A stretch of 64,000 nucleotides of DNA from Enoplosus armatus (GCF_043641665.1 NC_092186.1:22731501-22795500), one strand, 5' to 3'; shown: positions 1-13,595, counted from the first letter of the stretch. Translations and numbers: made by a program. Notes: generated by a model from the letters alone, not told the origin.

Positions 1-1372
1 AAACTCTTCAAGATGAACTCTCTCTCTCTTTTTTTTTTCTTCTTCACATGTCCAGATGTGTACTAATCAGTCCATCATTGTGCACTGAGCACCAGAACGT
101 TGGGCCCAAAGAGTGACTGGTGTCCGATAATCAGAATCAGATCTCTTGAGGAACGGGCAGACGCATACCCCCCCCCCCCCCTCCCCCAAAAACATGTGGT
201 ATTCCCCATCTCGCAGTTTCACAACTTATCCAAAAAGAGATGTTGCGATCAAGCCAGAAGTCACCATGGCAGTCCAAAAAAAAAGGACAAATGACGGAGT
301 TTTAGAAGTACATGAGGGCCGGATGGGATTCTGACGATCTTTACATAATGCACGAGCAACGGACAGATACTTGCTTTAAAACAATTAGCATGACCTTCTC
401 TGGGGCCGTTTCTTATGTACGAGTCTGTACTCAATTTGGACTGTGGGGATGTCGCTGGCCCCAGTCCCCGTTGGGGGGTGGTGGGGGGGGGGGGCATGTA
501 GTCCTACCTGCACTCTCGTGATTTCAGCTCCAGAGCTCCCCACTGGAGGAGGGCCCGCAGTCAAACACCATGCCCTTGTTGGGGAGCATGTTGTCTCTCG
601 GGATAACATTTCAATAGCACAGCCACAGCTTGTAAATGTGGAGTGCGTGGAAACTTTCAGCCTCACAGGACCGGAGTGAAGCCAAAGTCAACCGGGCTGG
701 TTAAAGAGAAAAAGACACAGGAAAGTGGACGAGGAAGGGGGAAGGCTCTACGGTTGGCGGAGCGTAAAACAAAATGTTGTCCTGTAACCAGCCAGCAGAC
801 CTCATAAAAAAAAAACGACTGTAAGCGCTTTCTTCTCGACATAATGCCGCAGACACGGTTGGTTAAGTGTGCCTCATTATGTAAACGGCTCATCAGCAAG
901 CGTCTGCCATGAATAGGGCCGAGGGAGAGCAATTGGTTGGCATGTGCGACCTGCGCGACCAGGTTGACTCAACTACCTGCAAACCCGGCTAGACACCAAA
1001 CCTGCGCCCCGTCTCTAATTAGCAGACACGGCCCTGTGTAATTTCTGTCCTGCGTGCGTGTCGCCGGCTCGTAGGGCTGTTATTTTGCCGAGTGGGGAAG
1101 AGGGTGGGCAACAGCTGGGAGAGTGCTCAACAGATGGTGGGGCGCAGAGCGGTCCATAGCTGAAACAATGCTCCATGTACGAGCGAGTGCGTGAGGTGGT
1201 TTGCGGAGCGTGAGGGGCCATGGGAAAGCAGGGAGAGAGGGGCAAGGGGAGTCCAGGGTGAAGGGGGTGTTTGGGCTGAGGGGAAGTTCCGGGAGTGTGT
1301 GGGGAGAGTGAAAGTCCCTTTTGGGGGTGGGGGGGTGGGGGTCAAGTGGGGTGGAGAGGGGCACAGAGGAGG

Positions 1373-1419
<47 letters not shown>

Positions 1420-2972
1420 GAGATGTTGCCTCATGCTTGGCTTTCACTTTTCGTTGCAAAGCCTTGTAAGCGCTCTGGACGGAGTTATGGCTCTTGAAAC
1501 AGCGCCTGGTTAGTTGATGGTTCATTTGAGCCGCATCCCAAAACATCGTTTTAATTCGCGAAAAAACTGATGAGGTCTTTTATCATTCATTACGTGCAAA
1601 CACGTTTTCATAATGTTGCTTTAATGTGAGGAAATCACCAGAAAGTGGTCTTTCTTTCACTTCCGATTGCTTGGCTGCACCAACAGAGGGGTGTGTGTGT
1701 GTGTGTGTATATGTAATTAGTTTTGCACATTTTGAGTCAATGTGAAAGTCGACCACACCCACAAAAAACAAGGCTGTCTGTCAACTTCTAAAAACCCCTG
1801 GCATCCAAATGCTGCCAGAATCACACACGGCAGCGCTGTAAATGACTGAAGTTTACGATGAATGTTTTAATAATTTATGGTTTCCTGAACATCGTCAATT
1901 AACAGTACCTGCAAAACCAGTGCAGTGTCTGTGCTTGAATTTAACTATAACTTTCCTGGCAGGAAAGTGAGAACAGGAAAAGAAGAAATACGCTGAGCAA
2001 GATGACGACATTTTGCTCTTTATACTATTCATCAGCTGCTGTTAAACCAGGCCTATACATCCCAAAGTATTCCGATGGTTTCCCGTCTTCCTCACAGGAA
2101 AGTGGCCTCCAAATGAAACAAATGCGAAGGCCAGAGGAAATATGAAGGGAAGCGGCTCCACTGCATGGGTGGGCAAACTCTTAAGCTTTAATTTAGGGGA
2201 GGCTGCAGATGTCGATGAGAGTATTTAACTTGGTTGGTGGTTACTTTTGGACGGAATGACACACAATTGGGAGCATTTGCTTTGAGGAGGAGGTGAATAT
2301 GACGTCTGTTTTCAGACACACAGATATGAGATATAAATCCAGACGCTGCTGACCCTGCGAGAATGATGAATGAATACAGAGCGGTGGGAAGGCAACATCA
2401 AGGCAGGTAAATTGCTACTGACGCCTAAAAGTCGGTATATCATCCAGTGCTTCCCCGGCCTCGTCCTGTGCGAACTTGAAGAGCTAGAGGGACGATTCTG
2501 CAGCGATGAAACTGAGGAACTGTTCAATAAGAATCGCTTAAATAAAGATGGGCTTAATAATGATGTTACTTAGGAGAAGAGTTGGGACGATTGTAGAAAG
2601 ATGCCTGGGCTGTATTTTTATCAGAACGGTTTATGTTACGACCACTAATAGTTTTCCCACATGTGCTCGGGGCAAAACTTTCTCGTGTTCCACTGGCCAG
2701 CCTGGTTTATCCTTCACATTACATTGTTATCCTCCATTCTGGTTGTAACGGCGTATTACAGCTGCAACAAGAGATGACAAGACCGCTTGAGGAACCTGGT
2801 AGAACGATATTAACCATGCAGGGAACAGCACTTAAACTGTTCAACATCGTCTTTGCTCCAGTGAACGGGGGAGTAAAGCAACAACGTCAGTTTGACATTT
2901 TGGGAAACGCGGCTATTTGCTTTCTTACCAAGAGTTGGAGGGGGGAAAAACATTCCCACTTTCAAGTCTGAA
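1..2972. other. Gene-free stretch, simple repeats only
   Basis: C14 at 168-181, G-runs near 475-494, (AC)19 at 1374-1411 and (GT)n at 1690-1708. No convincing exon, RNA gene or known repeat was recognised in the remainder. Confidence 0.5.
1374..1411. repeat. (AC)19 microsatellite
   Basis: Perfect dinucleotide array. It creates spurious Thr-His and Val-Cys frames on both strands. Confidence 0.98.
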
Positions 2973-3224
2973 CCCTAAATATGAAGCTACAGCCAGCAGG
3001 CAATTAGCGTAGCTTAGCATGAAGGCTGGAGGCAGGGGGAGCCCACCAGCGCCTCCAAATTTGACTGATTCACAAGTTATTTCTCATTTGTTTAAGATTT
3101 AAAAAAAAAAAAAAAGGACAAGTTGTGGTTATGTGCTGGACTATTTTGGCCACGTGTTGACCTCTTGCTTCATATTTAGCTTAGCATATTTAGCTGAGAG
3201 TATCGTTCTTCTCATCTAAAGTGA
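2973..3224. mobile_element. Fold-back repeat, shortened copy
   Basis: Starts AATATGAAGCTACAGCCAGC, then TTAGCGTAGCTTAGCAT, has an A15 run near 3100 and GGACAAGTTGTGGTTATGTG, and ends TATTTAGCTGAGAGTATCG then TTCTTCTCATCTAA. Same family as 38518-39110, lacking both extreme termini. Confidence 0.75.
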
Positions 3225-3553
3225 GTCCCGAAATCCCTTTAAAAGCTTGTGGGGTCTGGTTGTAGGCACAGCACTGCACATTGTTCAACAAAAGACACAA
3301 ATGCATACTTAGATCATTACAAAAGCAATAAAACAGTGGTAAAAGACGTACAATTACTGCATAAAATCCATTCATCGGAACAAATGTGGTAGTGAAGACA
3401 CCTGGGGAAGCCTGGCCCAACTTGGCCAAAACAAAAATTGCCAAACACAACTCCTCATTATTATTATCCCCCATTTTCCAGATCTCTTGTCTGCTCTCAG
3501 TTTGGGATGAGGAGAAAGGAGAGGAGAGGAGCCAGAGAAGAAGCTTGATTTAG

Positions 3554-3581
3554 GGAGGAGGAGGAGGAGGAGGAGGAGGAG
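3554..3581. repeat. (GGA)n microsatellite
   Basis: About nine GGA units followed by GAAAAAAAAG. Confidence 0.95.
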
Positions 3582-4115
3582 AAAAAAAAGCCACCTTGAC
3601 CTCACTTTCATCTCTGGAGCTGATCCTCTGTCTGGCGTGAATCCTCTGAGGAGCTGGCTGTGGAACAGAGAGAGGCTTTATGCTTGCTCACTACAATGTT
3701 CCTCATACAAAATCCCATTTCATTTCTCGAGAGGGTTGAGAGAATGGCTTGAAAGGCATGTTCTCTCTTATCTCCAGCGATACCATTAGGCTGCAAGTAA
3801 TTTGCGCGCGATCCCATGCATTTTCCATGTAAAGTGAAGCCAGTGCTGATGATGAAAGTCTTGACGCAAGGATAACATGTTGAACAATTACGATAGAGAT
3901 TCAGAAAGTCACAATGAAAAACATTGTTACGCTCTGAAACCTCATGAATCCTCACGCATGTGTCGTGTGTCCAAACCCTGTGTTTTCTGCAGATATCCCT
4001 TCATGTCTCCTAATGATTCCCGCATTCAGCGTAACCATTAAAGAAAAGAAAAATGTGACAAAACACGAGCTATAGATCATATTTGATTAAACGCATCAGC
4101 ATTCATTTCTCCATT

Positions 4116-4516
4116 TGTTTTTATTGCCGAGAGTTAGACGAGAAGATGTAGACGTATGAAGCTACTGCCGGCTTTCGGCGAACTTAGCTTAGCATGAAGA
4201 AATTGTTTAGCACATAGCGGCTTCATGCAATTCACTTTTGCACTTTGGTTTTTGTATGAATTCAACAAACGAGATGTAACGTGTTAATTAATGTGCATTA
4301 GAGGTGCTGATAGGTAGGGGATTTTTTTTACCTTTGGACATGGATAGGCTAGCTGTTTTCCCCCGTTTCCAGTCTTTATGCTAAGCTAACTTAGCTGGCT
4401 GCCGGTGGTAACTTCCTGTTTACAGCACAAACATGAGAATCGGCTCATCGAATTCCAAGCAAGAAAGCAAATAAGTGTGCACTTTGGGAAATGCACTTAT
4501 TTGCTAGTCCTTTAAG
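4116..4516. mobile_element. Fold-back repeat copy
   Basis: Starts GCCGAGAGTTAGACGAGAAGAT, then AACTTAGCTTAGCATGAAGA; ends CCGTTTCCAGTCTTTATGC, TAAGCTAACTTAGCTGGCTGC, GCAAGAAAGCAAATAAGTG and TAGTCCTTTAAG. Inner part deleted relative to the best copy. Confidence 0.78.
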
Positions 4517-6469
4517 CTCAGTTTCAGCTAACAGGGAAAATCTTACTCAGCATGGACTGCAAAGGGGGTTTATGACTCCAGGAGAGCTTCCTCAGCCAAA
4601 CGGTTTCTTGTGACAATGTGTGGAAAACACCCATTTTATAATGTTTGGAAGTATTTGTAGTGCAATTTATGAACACTAAACTAAACACGGCTGCACTGAG
4701 ATGCTTGGAGAGCAGTTTGCAGCAGTAGCTGGGTCCAGTTTCAGACAGAGACTAGCTGTCAGAAGAGATCACACAGGTGCTGGAGCGACAACAGGAGACG
4801 GTAGCGAAGTGCGGCACGACAGCAACCTTGGTGGTATCGGCAGCCAGAGACGCGGGGCTTCAAGCGATACGTGTCCCTCTTTTTGCGGGTGTCCAACACA
4901 GAAAAGACTTCACACCAGCTCGCCGCAGCCTCTCCTGTTCTTTAAGAGGGACAGAAATATTTCACATGTCTGCTCTGACCACAGGCCTGCTTTACCTTTC
5001 AGGTCAACCCCCGCCCGGCTCCGTCTGCTCGTCTGTCGACCATCATTCATCATTTGATCATGGCTTTTAGCAGAAGGTCGATCAGGGGGGGGGGGTGGAT
5101 TGTCATTTTCATTCCCCCCTCCTCAAGATCGTGAGAGTTCACATTTGCCTCTCGCCTGCCCTCATGTCAGCTCATGGATTCAAAGGGAGACCTTAGGATG
5201 TTGGTGCGAAGGAGCTCCACCACAGACACCTGTCACAACAACAGACTCGAGCATGGCGGCTCCGTGAAAACGGACCATCGGGTTTCTCCCACTGAGACTT
5301 CTGCGGGGTTTGGAAAACAGAAGCACCCCTGGCCTCTTGAGCTCCTCTTCTTTGGCTTTACAAAGTCTCCCTTTGATTTTTGGGACTTAGCCTGCTTAGC
5401 CATAAAGTCAGTGCGAGAGCCAAAAAGTTCAGATAACCTCAGAAAGACAAGCTATTTTTAAGCCAGTACATGAATATACACGCCACATCTGCTGCAGCAA
5501 ATGGATTTAAACAAACACTCTGAATGTTTAAAATGCTATCTTGGCACAGGTTCGAGTGGTGGAGAGCTCAGAGAAAGCGGAGACAGAGGACACTGGGAAA
5601 CATCTTGATTTTTTTTCCCCCGTGACAGGGTTTATGGCTTTTACATGTGTGAATGTTTTGCCGATTAATACCTCTTCTTTGAATAGCTGTGGAAGGCCCC
5701 TGTGAGGCCACCTGAGGGAACAACCAGCTCCTCTTCCTGTTTTCAGACGTCGTCCATTCTTCTTCTTACCTGTGCATGAAACGGCGGCGACGCAGACCCG
5801 TTGTGAGGCCCAAGTGCATCCACTCAAACTTCAAACATAAACAATGAAAAGCAGACTGTACTATTTCTTTCTTGGAAGAGCAAACACACACACACACACA
5901 CACACAAAAAACAATGTGTTCTGCTGGAGATTGGAAACAACTGCACAGAAAATTGTTCCCAGTTTCAGTCAGGGTTGGTGGTGGTGGGGGGGGGGACAAC
6001 ATACACTGACTGCTTCAGGAGAAGGGGACTCGCTGTGATCCCTGGTTTCCACAATAACACCCCCAAGGTGGGGGAGAGGAGACATGAACAAGAGGCAGAC
6101 AGGATTCAACATCCGAGCCAAAAAAAAGGGACAAAGTAGGTCAGTTTCAGATTGTGTGAGTGCTGGGTTTGACATAAAAATGAGAAAAAAAAGTGTGAAG
6201 TCCGTCTTTCAAATCAGGCACCGTAGATCACTGTTATCTGCAGCGTGTCACAAACAATAAAATACAAAGAAAAACTCATCCTTAAACCTGCAAGGACAAT
6301 TTTTTTCTGGGGTTTTACACCACAGAAACACCTTTTTGAGTTGATATGGTGAACTTGTTAGCGAACACTTTCCTGTGTTTGCACGTCCTGCCGATAAGGA
6401 GCAGCATTGGCATTCATTTGGATCTGACAAATGTTATATTTCATCTCTTTTTGGCTCCGTGTTTGTCTC
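4517..6469. other. Gene-free stretch between repeat copies
   Basis: Overlapping frames of about 100 codons at 4701-5070 resemble no protein known to me. A G-run lies at 5087-5095 and (CA)n at 5884-5906. Nothing else identified. Confidence 0.45.
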
Positions 6470-6790
6470 CACTCACTGCCGAGGGAAATATCTGGCTCTT
6501 GAGCTGCAAAATACTCCAATGTGTTCACCAGCTAGTTGCTAACTTTGTCTGTTTGTTGTTTGGTGCTGGACTGGTAGTGAATGAACAGTGGGTTTATCGC
6601 CAAGAGCCCCCCCCCGCCCCCCAAAACAAACCAAACCGTAACAATGAGCTGAAAGATGCTAATAAAAGCTCTGTAGAGCTGAGGGAGTCTGCCGTCAGGT
6701 GGTAATTCTCTGTCCTTTCACATTACACATAATTATTTGATCAATTATTTCAGTTATTATACAAATATTAATTATATTAAAGGTAAAATC
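6470..6790 (+). mobile_element. TGTTCACCAGCTAGTTGCTAAC-family repeat
   Basis: GGAAATATCTGGCTCTTGAGC, CCAATGTGTTCACCAGCTAG, TTGCTAACTTTGTCTGTTTG, GTGGGTTTATCGCCAAGAGC, GAGCTGAAAGATGCTAATAA, AGAGCTGAGGGAGTCTG, TTATACAAATATTAATTAT. Related copies at 10565-11010 (reverse) and 53180-53545. Confidence 0.65.
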
Positions 6791-8541
6791 CACCCTAAAA
6801 GAGTAGGAATACAATGAGATTCATGCTGCACAGTAAATTTCCACTTCCACCCTGCGTTTCTTTTACACCAGCAACTCATGGGTGGCAAGGATCTCTTGTT
6901 CCCCGCACGGCAGGCCTAGACCCATCAGCCGCCCCTTGTCACTGTCTACTGTCACCAAGGCAAAAAATAGCTCCGGCTTCCTGCCCTGCAGCCTCTCTGT
7001 CCACTGGGGCAAAAGCAGTGCCACCTGTCAAGCCAGAGCACAGGTTAAACAGCCAGGCTCCAGACACAGATGGCCAATCACCACTACCTCATGTGTTTGC
7101 TATCAGGGTTACAGCCAGGTTTGGTGTGGCTGGCTCGCAGCAAAAGACTTCATCGTCATTACCTCATATGTGCATGCTGTCCACGCTGCCAGGAGCACTA
7201 TGACATACTGTAGACATAAAAGAGCAGAGTCTTAGGTCACTTCTTGGATTAAAAAGAGATTTGAGATTAAGAATTTCCTACAGTGTGAGTTGACTGGCTG
7301 AAAGGGCTCCATTCATATGCTTTCTCAATGACCCTAGATCACACATGGGGGGGGGGGGGGGGGGCAAGAGATCCTTTACTTAATTAAAAGTACCAACACC
7401 ACAACGTTAAAATACACTTTTATTGTACTTTTTATTACAAATAAAAAAACTCTGTCTTTAGTAAAAGCATGGTTACGAGGTGGTGTTGGTATGACCCGGG
7501 CCGGACAGGTCGGGGGAGGTCAAACCATATATAATATATCCTTCTTACCCGTAATTGTAACTATATTGTAATATATTTCCCATATTCATGCCTGGAAGAA
7601 TCTTGTAATAAGACATCCCTAATGTGGACCATACCATTTTCTTTTTTCTTTTTCTTTTTTTTTTATACATATGTTGCTAGTTTTAACTATCGCCCCCCCT
7701 TCAAAGGATCACAATATAAATGAGGTTGTGAGATGATACCTGGGGTAGGAAAGAAGAAAAAACTCATTTGAATTCATCTTTTGGACTTTTCTCTGAACTA
7801 TGATTCTTTTTTTTTTCTCCATTTGAAATAATAGACACTTCTACCTCTTTGGGTCTTGAACAGTTATTTGAATGAAGCCATCTGATATGTTAAGAGGGGA
7901 ACTGCTAACGACTCATGAACATCTGAGACGCGACACAGGGCCCCGGCCCAATGCTGCTTTTTTTGTGGGGAGCCACACACCAAAAGGGATGGGAACCACC
8001 GCAACTACATCAGTATTGTAGCATGGAGTGTGTCAGTAAACATATTTGAATATGACTCAAAACATTCCACCTGACCGGCATCCTGAGAGGATTTTGATTC
8101 GATTTTACCCAAATATGGTTGCCAGTGAGACGCTGCTGAGATGTTCAATGTGCTCTTACTGGGGCTGTGATTAAACCAACGTGGCTATCTGGGAACATAT
8201 CCGGTCGTAAACCTGAAAATAAAAGATGTATCCAAGCAGTCTAGACGGAGATACCCCTGGGGTCATCACCATCATGACTTCCAGACTGTTTTGAGCTGAC
8301 GGGCTCTGCTGGACACAGGACTTGATGGAAACCCAAACATTAAACTGGCCAAGACTTTGGTTATGTCAGCTGTGGTTGCATTATGTAATAAGGCCGCGGT
8401 AAATGTCTTTGTAAGTGAGCACTTTTGATGTGAACGAAATATTGCTATTGTTATCAAAAAAGTCTTGTAAATGTAGTGATGTTGTGCTTTTGACTTGGTA
8501 ACAATCCATTTATCCATCCAGGTTATCCAACAGTCTTTTAC
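6791..8541. other. Gene-free stretch
   Basis: An open region of about 350 bp at 6882-7235, unrecognised in either of two frames, then G18 at 7347-7364 and AT-rich DNA. No splice-bounded exon was convincing. Confidence 0.45.
7366..7430. mobile_element. AGTACTTTTACTTAAG-type repeat fragment
   Basis: GATCCTTTACTTAATTAAAAG then TACCAACACCACAACGTTAAA, directly after an 18-G homopolymer (7347-7364). Confidence 0.45.
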
Positions 8542-8893
8542 AGGAACAGTGTGATATTTTGGGAAATAGGCTTATTCGCTGTCTTGCTGAGTGAGAAGAT
8601 CACACCCAGGAGATGGTTAGCTTAGCTTAGCATAAATACTGGAAGCAGGGGGAAACAGCTAGCCTGGCTCTGTCCAAAGGTAAGTAAGTTCATGAGCATC
8701 TCTAAAGCTCACTAATTAACACATTATCTGGTTTCCCAATTTGTTTCCCTGTTTCCGAGTTTTATGCTGAGCTAAGCCAGCGGTTTCCTGGCTGTTGCCT
8801 CATATTTAATGCACAGAGAGTATCTATATAATTACATAATTTTCAGCAAGAAAGCGAATAAGCCCAAAATGTCCTTTAAGTCTATTCCTTTAA
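8542..8893. mobile_element. Fold-back repeat copy with both termini
   Basis: Left end ATATTTTGGGAAATAGGCTTATTCGC, then GGTTAGCTTAGCTTAGCATAAA, CAGCTAGCCTGGCTCTGTCC. Right end GTTTTATGCTGAGCTAAGCC, then GCAAGAAAGCGAATAAGCCC and TATTCCTTTAAGCC. The termini are mutually inverted. About 350 bp, so internally deleted. Confidence 0.82.
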
Positions 8894-10564
8894 GCCTAAC
8901 ATTTGTAGAATTATCAAAACCAGCAGAAGTGCACTAACTGAAGTTAAAGCATGAAAATCAACAACACTGGGAGGTTTTCAGTCATTACACTGGCCATTCA
9001 GTCACAATCACTCTACATGACATGCAGAAACAGATGGCAAAATCATCTGGCGCAAAGCTCAGATATCACAAACATGTCCAAACTAAAAGCAAAATGAGAT
9101 GAAGTCAGTGACAAAGTCCAAAAGTGAATTAAAGGGAAAGGGCCCTCTTTGTTGATCAAGACAGTGATCGAGTTAAGATCTGTGAACAATTTCCTCCAAA
9201 CGAGTAGCCTGTGGCGAGAGTAAATAAAAAAAGAAATAAATAAAAAAAAGCCATTATCTGTGCCCCGCATGTTCTGTGAAGTGCCTGCTGGTGGATTCAC
9301 ACACTGACTGCATTCTCTTCTGGACAACTCAAAGGAAAATTAAAGCTAAATTGTCGGGAATGCACCTAAATGAAACAAGATGGCTCTCTGCAAAGTTGTT
9401 GTGTGACGCAAATAGCACGATTTGAAAAATACTGTGTGTGGTGTTTCAGAGCTAAATAGCCATGCTGTCATTGCAGAGACTCCAGCTGCTTGTTCACTCT
9501 AATTCCTCTACATTTATTTACAGCATGGAGACAAGGACACTTGATCTTCCCCTTTCACGGGGGCTATATCTGTATGAGCCCTGTTGTTTGCCTGTTGAAA
9601 GTTTTTGTCTCCAGTGCCAAGACAAACAAGGCGCGCATTTGTGAACAACGCTGGAGACGAGCGTCCAGAAATGGGCAAAACAAAGCAGGAAGCTGGTAAG
9701 TGTTCCCATTACGAGGAGGAGACTTAAATCTTTTCAGCACCTTGTCCCGCTATTTAAACTCTGCTTCTATTTAGGTCTGATCGGAGCGCGGGCTGCAAGG
9801 CTCAAGGCTGATCAAATAGAAACAGGCAGAGCTCTGCTGGCAAAGCTTTGCTGTTGAGTCATTAAATCTGTGTGGAATCTAATGCAGCAGCTCAAAGACT
9901 TAGGCCAGCACCAGCCCATCACATACCTGCTGTACAGTAGCTGACCTGTGAGGTCTGCTCTGCGCAGCAACACGGGTGCTGGACCACGTCTTCTCCTAAC
10001 AGGCAGTGTTCTAACAGGCTGCTCGGAGTTCTTCCTGTAAATGTCCTGTGAATCTCCTGGCCAAACAGAAGTGTGTGATTGACCTCTGTCCTCTTGCAGC
10101 CCCCCCCCACCAATCAGCAGAAGCCTGAGCATAAACATCTGCACTTTAAATCATGAATGGAAAATAATGACGGATTTACACCTAAAGATGTGATCTTTAC
10201 CCCTCCACGAGTATAGAGTACGTCTTTTGAGTGTCAAATGCTCCCTGCCTGTTTGAGGCTTCCACTTTGGCAAAACATAGCAATATTCACAATAGGTGAA
10301 AACAATGGTGACCCCGTTTCACAGCAGAAACACAAGCAGTTACCACAGAAACCTCTCAAACCCCTCCTTGCAGAGAATGAAAAACGACAGCACGGGCCAT
10401 TTGTTCAAATGCCTACAGCAACCTATATTTAGGTTACCTTGACAAGACCTCTTGACATTGTTGTAGCACAGCAAAATGAACAGTCAGTGTTTTGACCACC
10501 ATCGCTCACTCGGCTGAACCAAGTCGTTTTTTCGTGTGTTTTTTTTAAAATCTGACCAAGCCTT
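8894..10564. other. Gene-free stretch
   Basis: A strong donor-like AAGCTG/GTAAGTG occurs at about 9691-9702 after a short open frame (9490-9699), but no matching acceptor, homology or second exon is visible. Nothing else found. Confidence 0.4.
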
Positions 10565-11010
10565 AAAGCTACAGTAATTAATATTTTTGCATCAACAATT
10601 GCAAGAAATGACGACATGTAATGTGAAAGGACTCACTCGTAGTGACAAACCCAAAGGGAATTATGACCTGCCTCTACAGTCGCCCTCAGCTCCGGTGTTT
10701 TAGTGCCTTTTAGTTCATTGTTTTTGTTGTGCGGCCTGCATCTTTGCTGTTTTGGTTTACTCGCATCACTCTCATCAACGTCGTGAAACAAAAAGAAAAA
10801 AAAAGACGCTCCGATTAACCTACTGTACGCTACCTGCTCATTGCCAAACGGCTGTCTAGCTGGTGACCATGGCGGAGCGTATAGCAGCTAAAGACGGAGG
10901 CGTTTCCCTCAGGAAGCAGAAGCAGAGTAAATGAAGAGTGAACACTGGACTGCTCCATGTCTGTGATATGTAATAGGCAACTGTTTGCTAACATGTTCAC
11001 CACATTCAAC
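10565..11010 (-). mobile_element. TGTTCACCAGCTAGTTGCTAAC-family repeat, reverse orientation
   Basis: On the + strand: TACAGTAATTAATATTTTTGC, CAATTGCAAGAAATGACGAC, TGTCTAGCTGGTGACCATGG, GCGTATAGCAGCTAAAGACG, GTTTCCCTCAGGAAGCAGAAG. Interrupted by an A-rich insertion near 10789-10805. Confidence 0.6.
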
Positions 11011-12415
11011 TTTATAAGGCCAGTGTTGTGTTTACAGCTTGTTGTGCTGCCCCACTTGGACAAAAAAAAAAGATCAATTGATGCAGATTTTAACGATAGC
11101 TGGGGTCAGAAAATACTTGGTGAACTGGTGTTGTGGTCATGAATTTTGGAAGGCAATGACAACAACCGATGCTGTTCTTTGGTGTATTCCTTAGCCAAAT
11201 GCAGCCAGCGTGGGAGGAGGTTTCGGCTGATAAAGCTTTACACACACCCACGTTTCTACAAAACAATTAACCTTGCAAGCCTTTTCAACATTTTTCTTTT
11301 TCTTTTTCTTTTTTTTAACTTAGAAACGTCCAAAAAAGCCGATGTTCAAATGTCAGAGAACGTGTGATGAGAGCAACCATCATCCTTTTAACAGTTGGGG
11401 TCAACGGTAAACCTTTTGAGAATGTTGGTGTGAAAAGGTGTTCGCCTTCTTTCCATGTTGTTCTGCGCGAGTCTTATCGCTTCAAACAGTCCAGGTCAAC
11501 AGGACACCGTCTGCACATTAGACCCAGGGTCAAACAGACACCTGCTGCCAAGACGAGCAGTCGTATAACTGACAGGCGTTAACACTCCTGTAACTACACT
11601 GCTAAGCTGTGTTAAATACGCTGCACTGCGTTAGGGTGCGGCGCTGCCCTGCTGCCCATATCCGACTCATCAACCGACCCATCTGCGGGCCTTGATTAGC
11701 ACTCGCATCTTCCACCGCCCCGCTCCGCCTCGTCCCCCTCCTCCTCATCTCATTTCACACTAAACAAAGTCGCGGCGGGGTCCGATGGCTGGAGCCCCCT
11801 CTCTCTTATCACCTCACAGTCGGGGCCACTGGCTGGGTTGATGAACTTGGCTGGAAGGAATCTGCAGGCTGCTCCACTTGACTGAGCAGAGCTAATGAGT
11901 CAGAAAATCCCACAGCCAGGGCTTCAGGGTTCACCATGGGCATCAGGGGGGAAATAGGTAGTTCAAGCGTAGTATGAGGTGGGTTTCATAGAGAGCACTT
12001 TGCAGATTGTCGAAGCTTCTGAGGGTAAGAAGTTGGGGAGACGAAACACTCCAAGGACTCCAAGGAGGAGAAGGCGTAGGAGGAGTGTGTGACGGGGTGA
12101 AGCAGGGATTACCCTGCTTTGATCTGTAAACCATGTCTGTACCAGGGAGGCTTGGGGACTTCAGCTCTCAGCCAGGTGCTCTCTGTTCATCAAGCTGCCG
12201 CCCCCCCCCCCACCAAGCTGCCCCCAAGGTGTGAAATGTGCCCCCAATCCTTTTCCTACACGCCCCATCACACAGAAGACCTACAGCAGGAGAAGGACTG
12301 GCACAGGAACAGACAATACGGAACGCAGGGCGCAGAGCAAACCCTTCAGCTGTTCTCATACTACCAGGATCTGGCCATTGCAGACGCAGGGGAATTATTA
12401 GTTCATGTTTACAGG
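11011..12415. other. Gene-free stretch
   Basis: A GC-richer block at 11630-11860 with homopyrimidine runs; C-run at 12201-12211. A 125-codon frame (12119-12496) runs into a fold-back fragment and is not credible. Confidence 0.4.
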
Positions 12416-12490
12416 AATAATAGTCATTTCGGGGGAAACACGCCCATTCACTTCATTGCTGAGAATTCGATGAGAAGATCGATATCTGGT
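12416..12490. mobile_element. Fold-back repeat, terminal fragment
   Basis: GGAATAATAGTCATTTCGGGGG followed by CCCATTCACTTCATTGCTGAG and TCGATGAGAAGATCGATATC matches one end of the family in order and spacing. No inner or opposite end is present. Confidence 0.6.
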
Positions 12491-12959
12491 GGTTAATTTG
12501 AGTGGGATCAATAAAACTGTCGGGCGAGAAAGCATTTCCCAAAAGTTTCCCAAAGTATTGCGTTAACCATGGTCTTGTTTTCCAGTCCAGTTGATGTCAC
12601 ATTTGTTTCAACCACAACAAGCTGGGAGCAAAAACCTCTGAGTCACACTGAAATAGGAGAGTTTGGTGTTACAAGAATTTAGCAGCGAGCTCAGGTAACA
12701 TTTAAAAATGATAAACGCTGGATGGCGGGAGGGCTAACGCTGCACCGCAACAAGTCATACTCATGAAGACAAGGATGGAAGTGAGATCACTGACAACATA
12801 TCCTATTCACTGTTTCACTGTAAATTATTAACATGATTTAAAATAAATTCAATTATTATCCATCTGTTGAGATTGGAAGTCAGCCGTGACTTAGAAACAG
12901 ATTTAAAGCAATAGTATGAATAAAAACCTGTCCAAAGTAAAGTCTGAGGCCATACCAGC

Positions 12960-13190
12960 TCCGAGGCTGTATTTAGCCACAGAGGGGCTTTGAGCTAAAA
13001 GCTAACGTCAGCATGCTAATATGCTAATAACTCGAGGGATCAAAAGTCATCCAGAGGGATACATGAATGTTCGCCACGGCACTCCAGCCAGTGGTTGTTG
13101 ACATATTTCCGTCTGGGCCAAAGTGGTGGATGGACATTGCCATCCATAGAGCCATACCTCCATCATGGCTAGTTTACCTTTGTCGCCACG
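12960..13190 (+). mobile_element. GCTAACATCAGCATGCTAA-family repeat
   Basis: GGGGCTTTGAGCTAAAAGC, TAACGTCAGCATGCTAATATGC, GTCATCCAGAGGGATACATG, TTGTTGACATATTTCCGTCTGG, CCAAAGTGGTGGATGGACAT, GCCATCCATAGAGCCATACC. Same family as 26226-26680. Non-coding. Confidence 0.65.
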
Positions 13191-13595
13191 AGGCCCGTGA
13201 TTTGTGAAACACAGCCTTCCCCTCTTGTCAAAGGGAAAATCCCATTTCTCACATGGTATTCATGCACGCAAAGTGACTCCTTAGATTCGACAGTTCAGTT
13301 CTGACTCGAGGACAGACATTTTTTTTTTGCCATTAACTGGAAACAAAGGAGAACAAGCTTTGATGTTTCCTTCGACAGAGAGCTTTTTGTTCAGAGAATT
13401 CTCCCGTAGGTTTCCTTTATTAGCTTCAAACCTGAAGAAAAAAAAAACATGTTGCAAAAGCTTCAGGCATTGTCTAATTGACTTTGAAATTCTGACATAA
13501 AATCAGTATACAGACAGATGAGTTGCACTGTGAGCTGCAGTGGTGGAAATGTTACAAGTACAGAATTTGTATCAGGGTCCTTTTTCTGTGCCTCA

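Noticed and set aside
1191..1546. Frames with Thr-His or Val-Cys runs
   Set aside because: Translations of the (AC)n microsatellite; the same applies at 29385-29878, 46687-47307 and 59331-59564.
4701..5070. Two overlapping + strand frames of about 100 codons
   Set aside because: Different frames over the same DNA, no known motifs, no neighbouring exons, and a fold-back repeat just upstream.
9490..9700. Short frame ending at a good donor (AAGCTG/GTAAGTG)
   Set aside because: No acceptor partner, no homology and no second exon; a single donor match is expected by chance.
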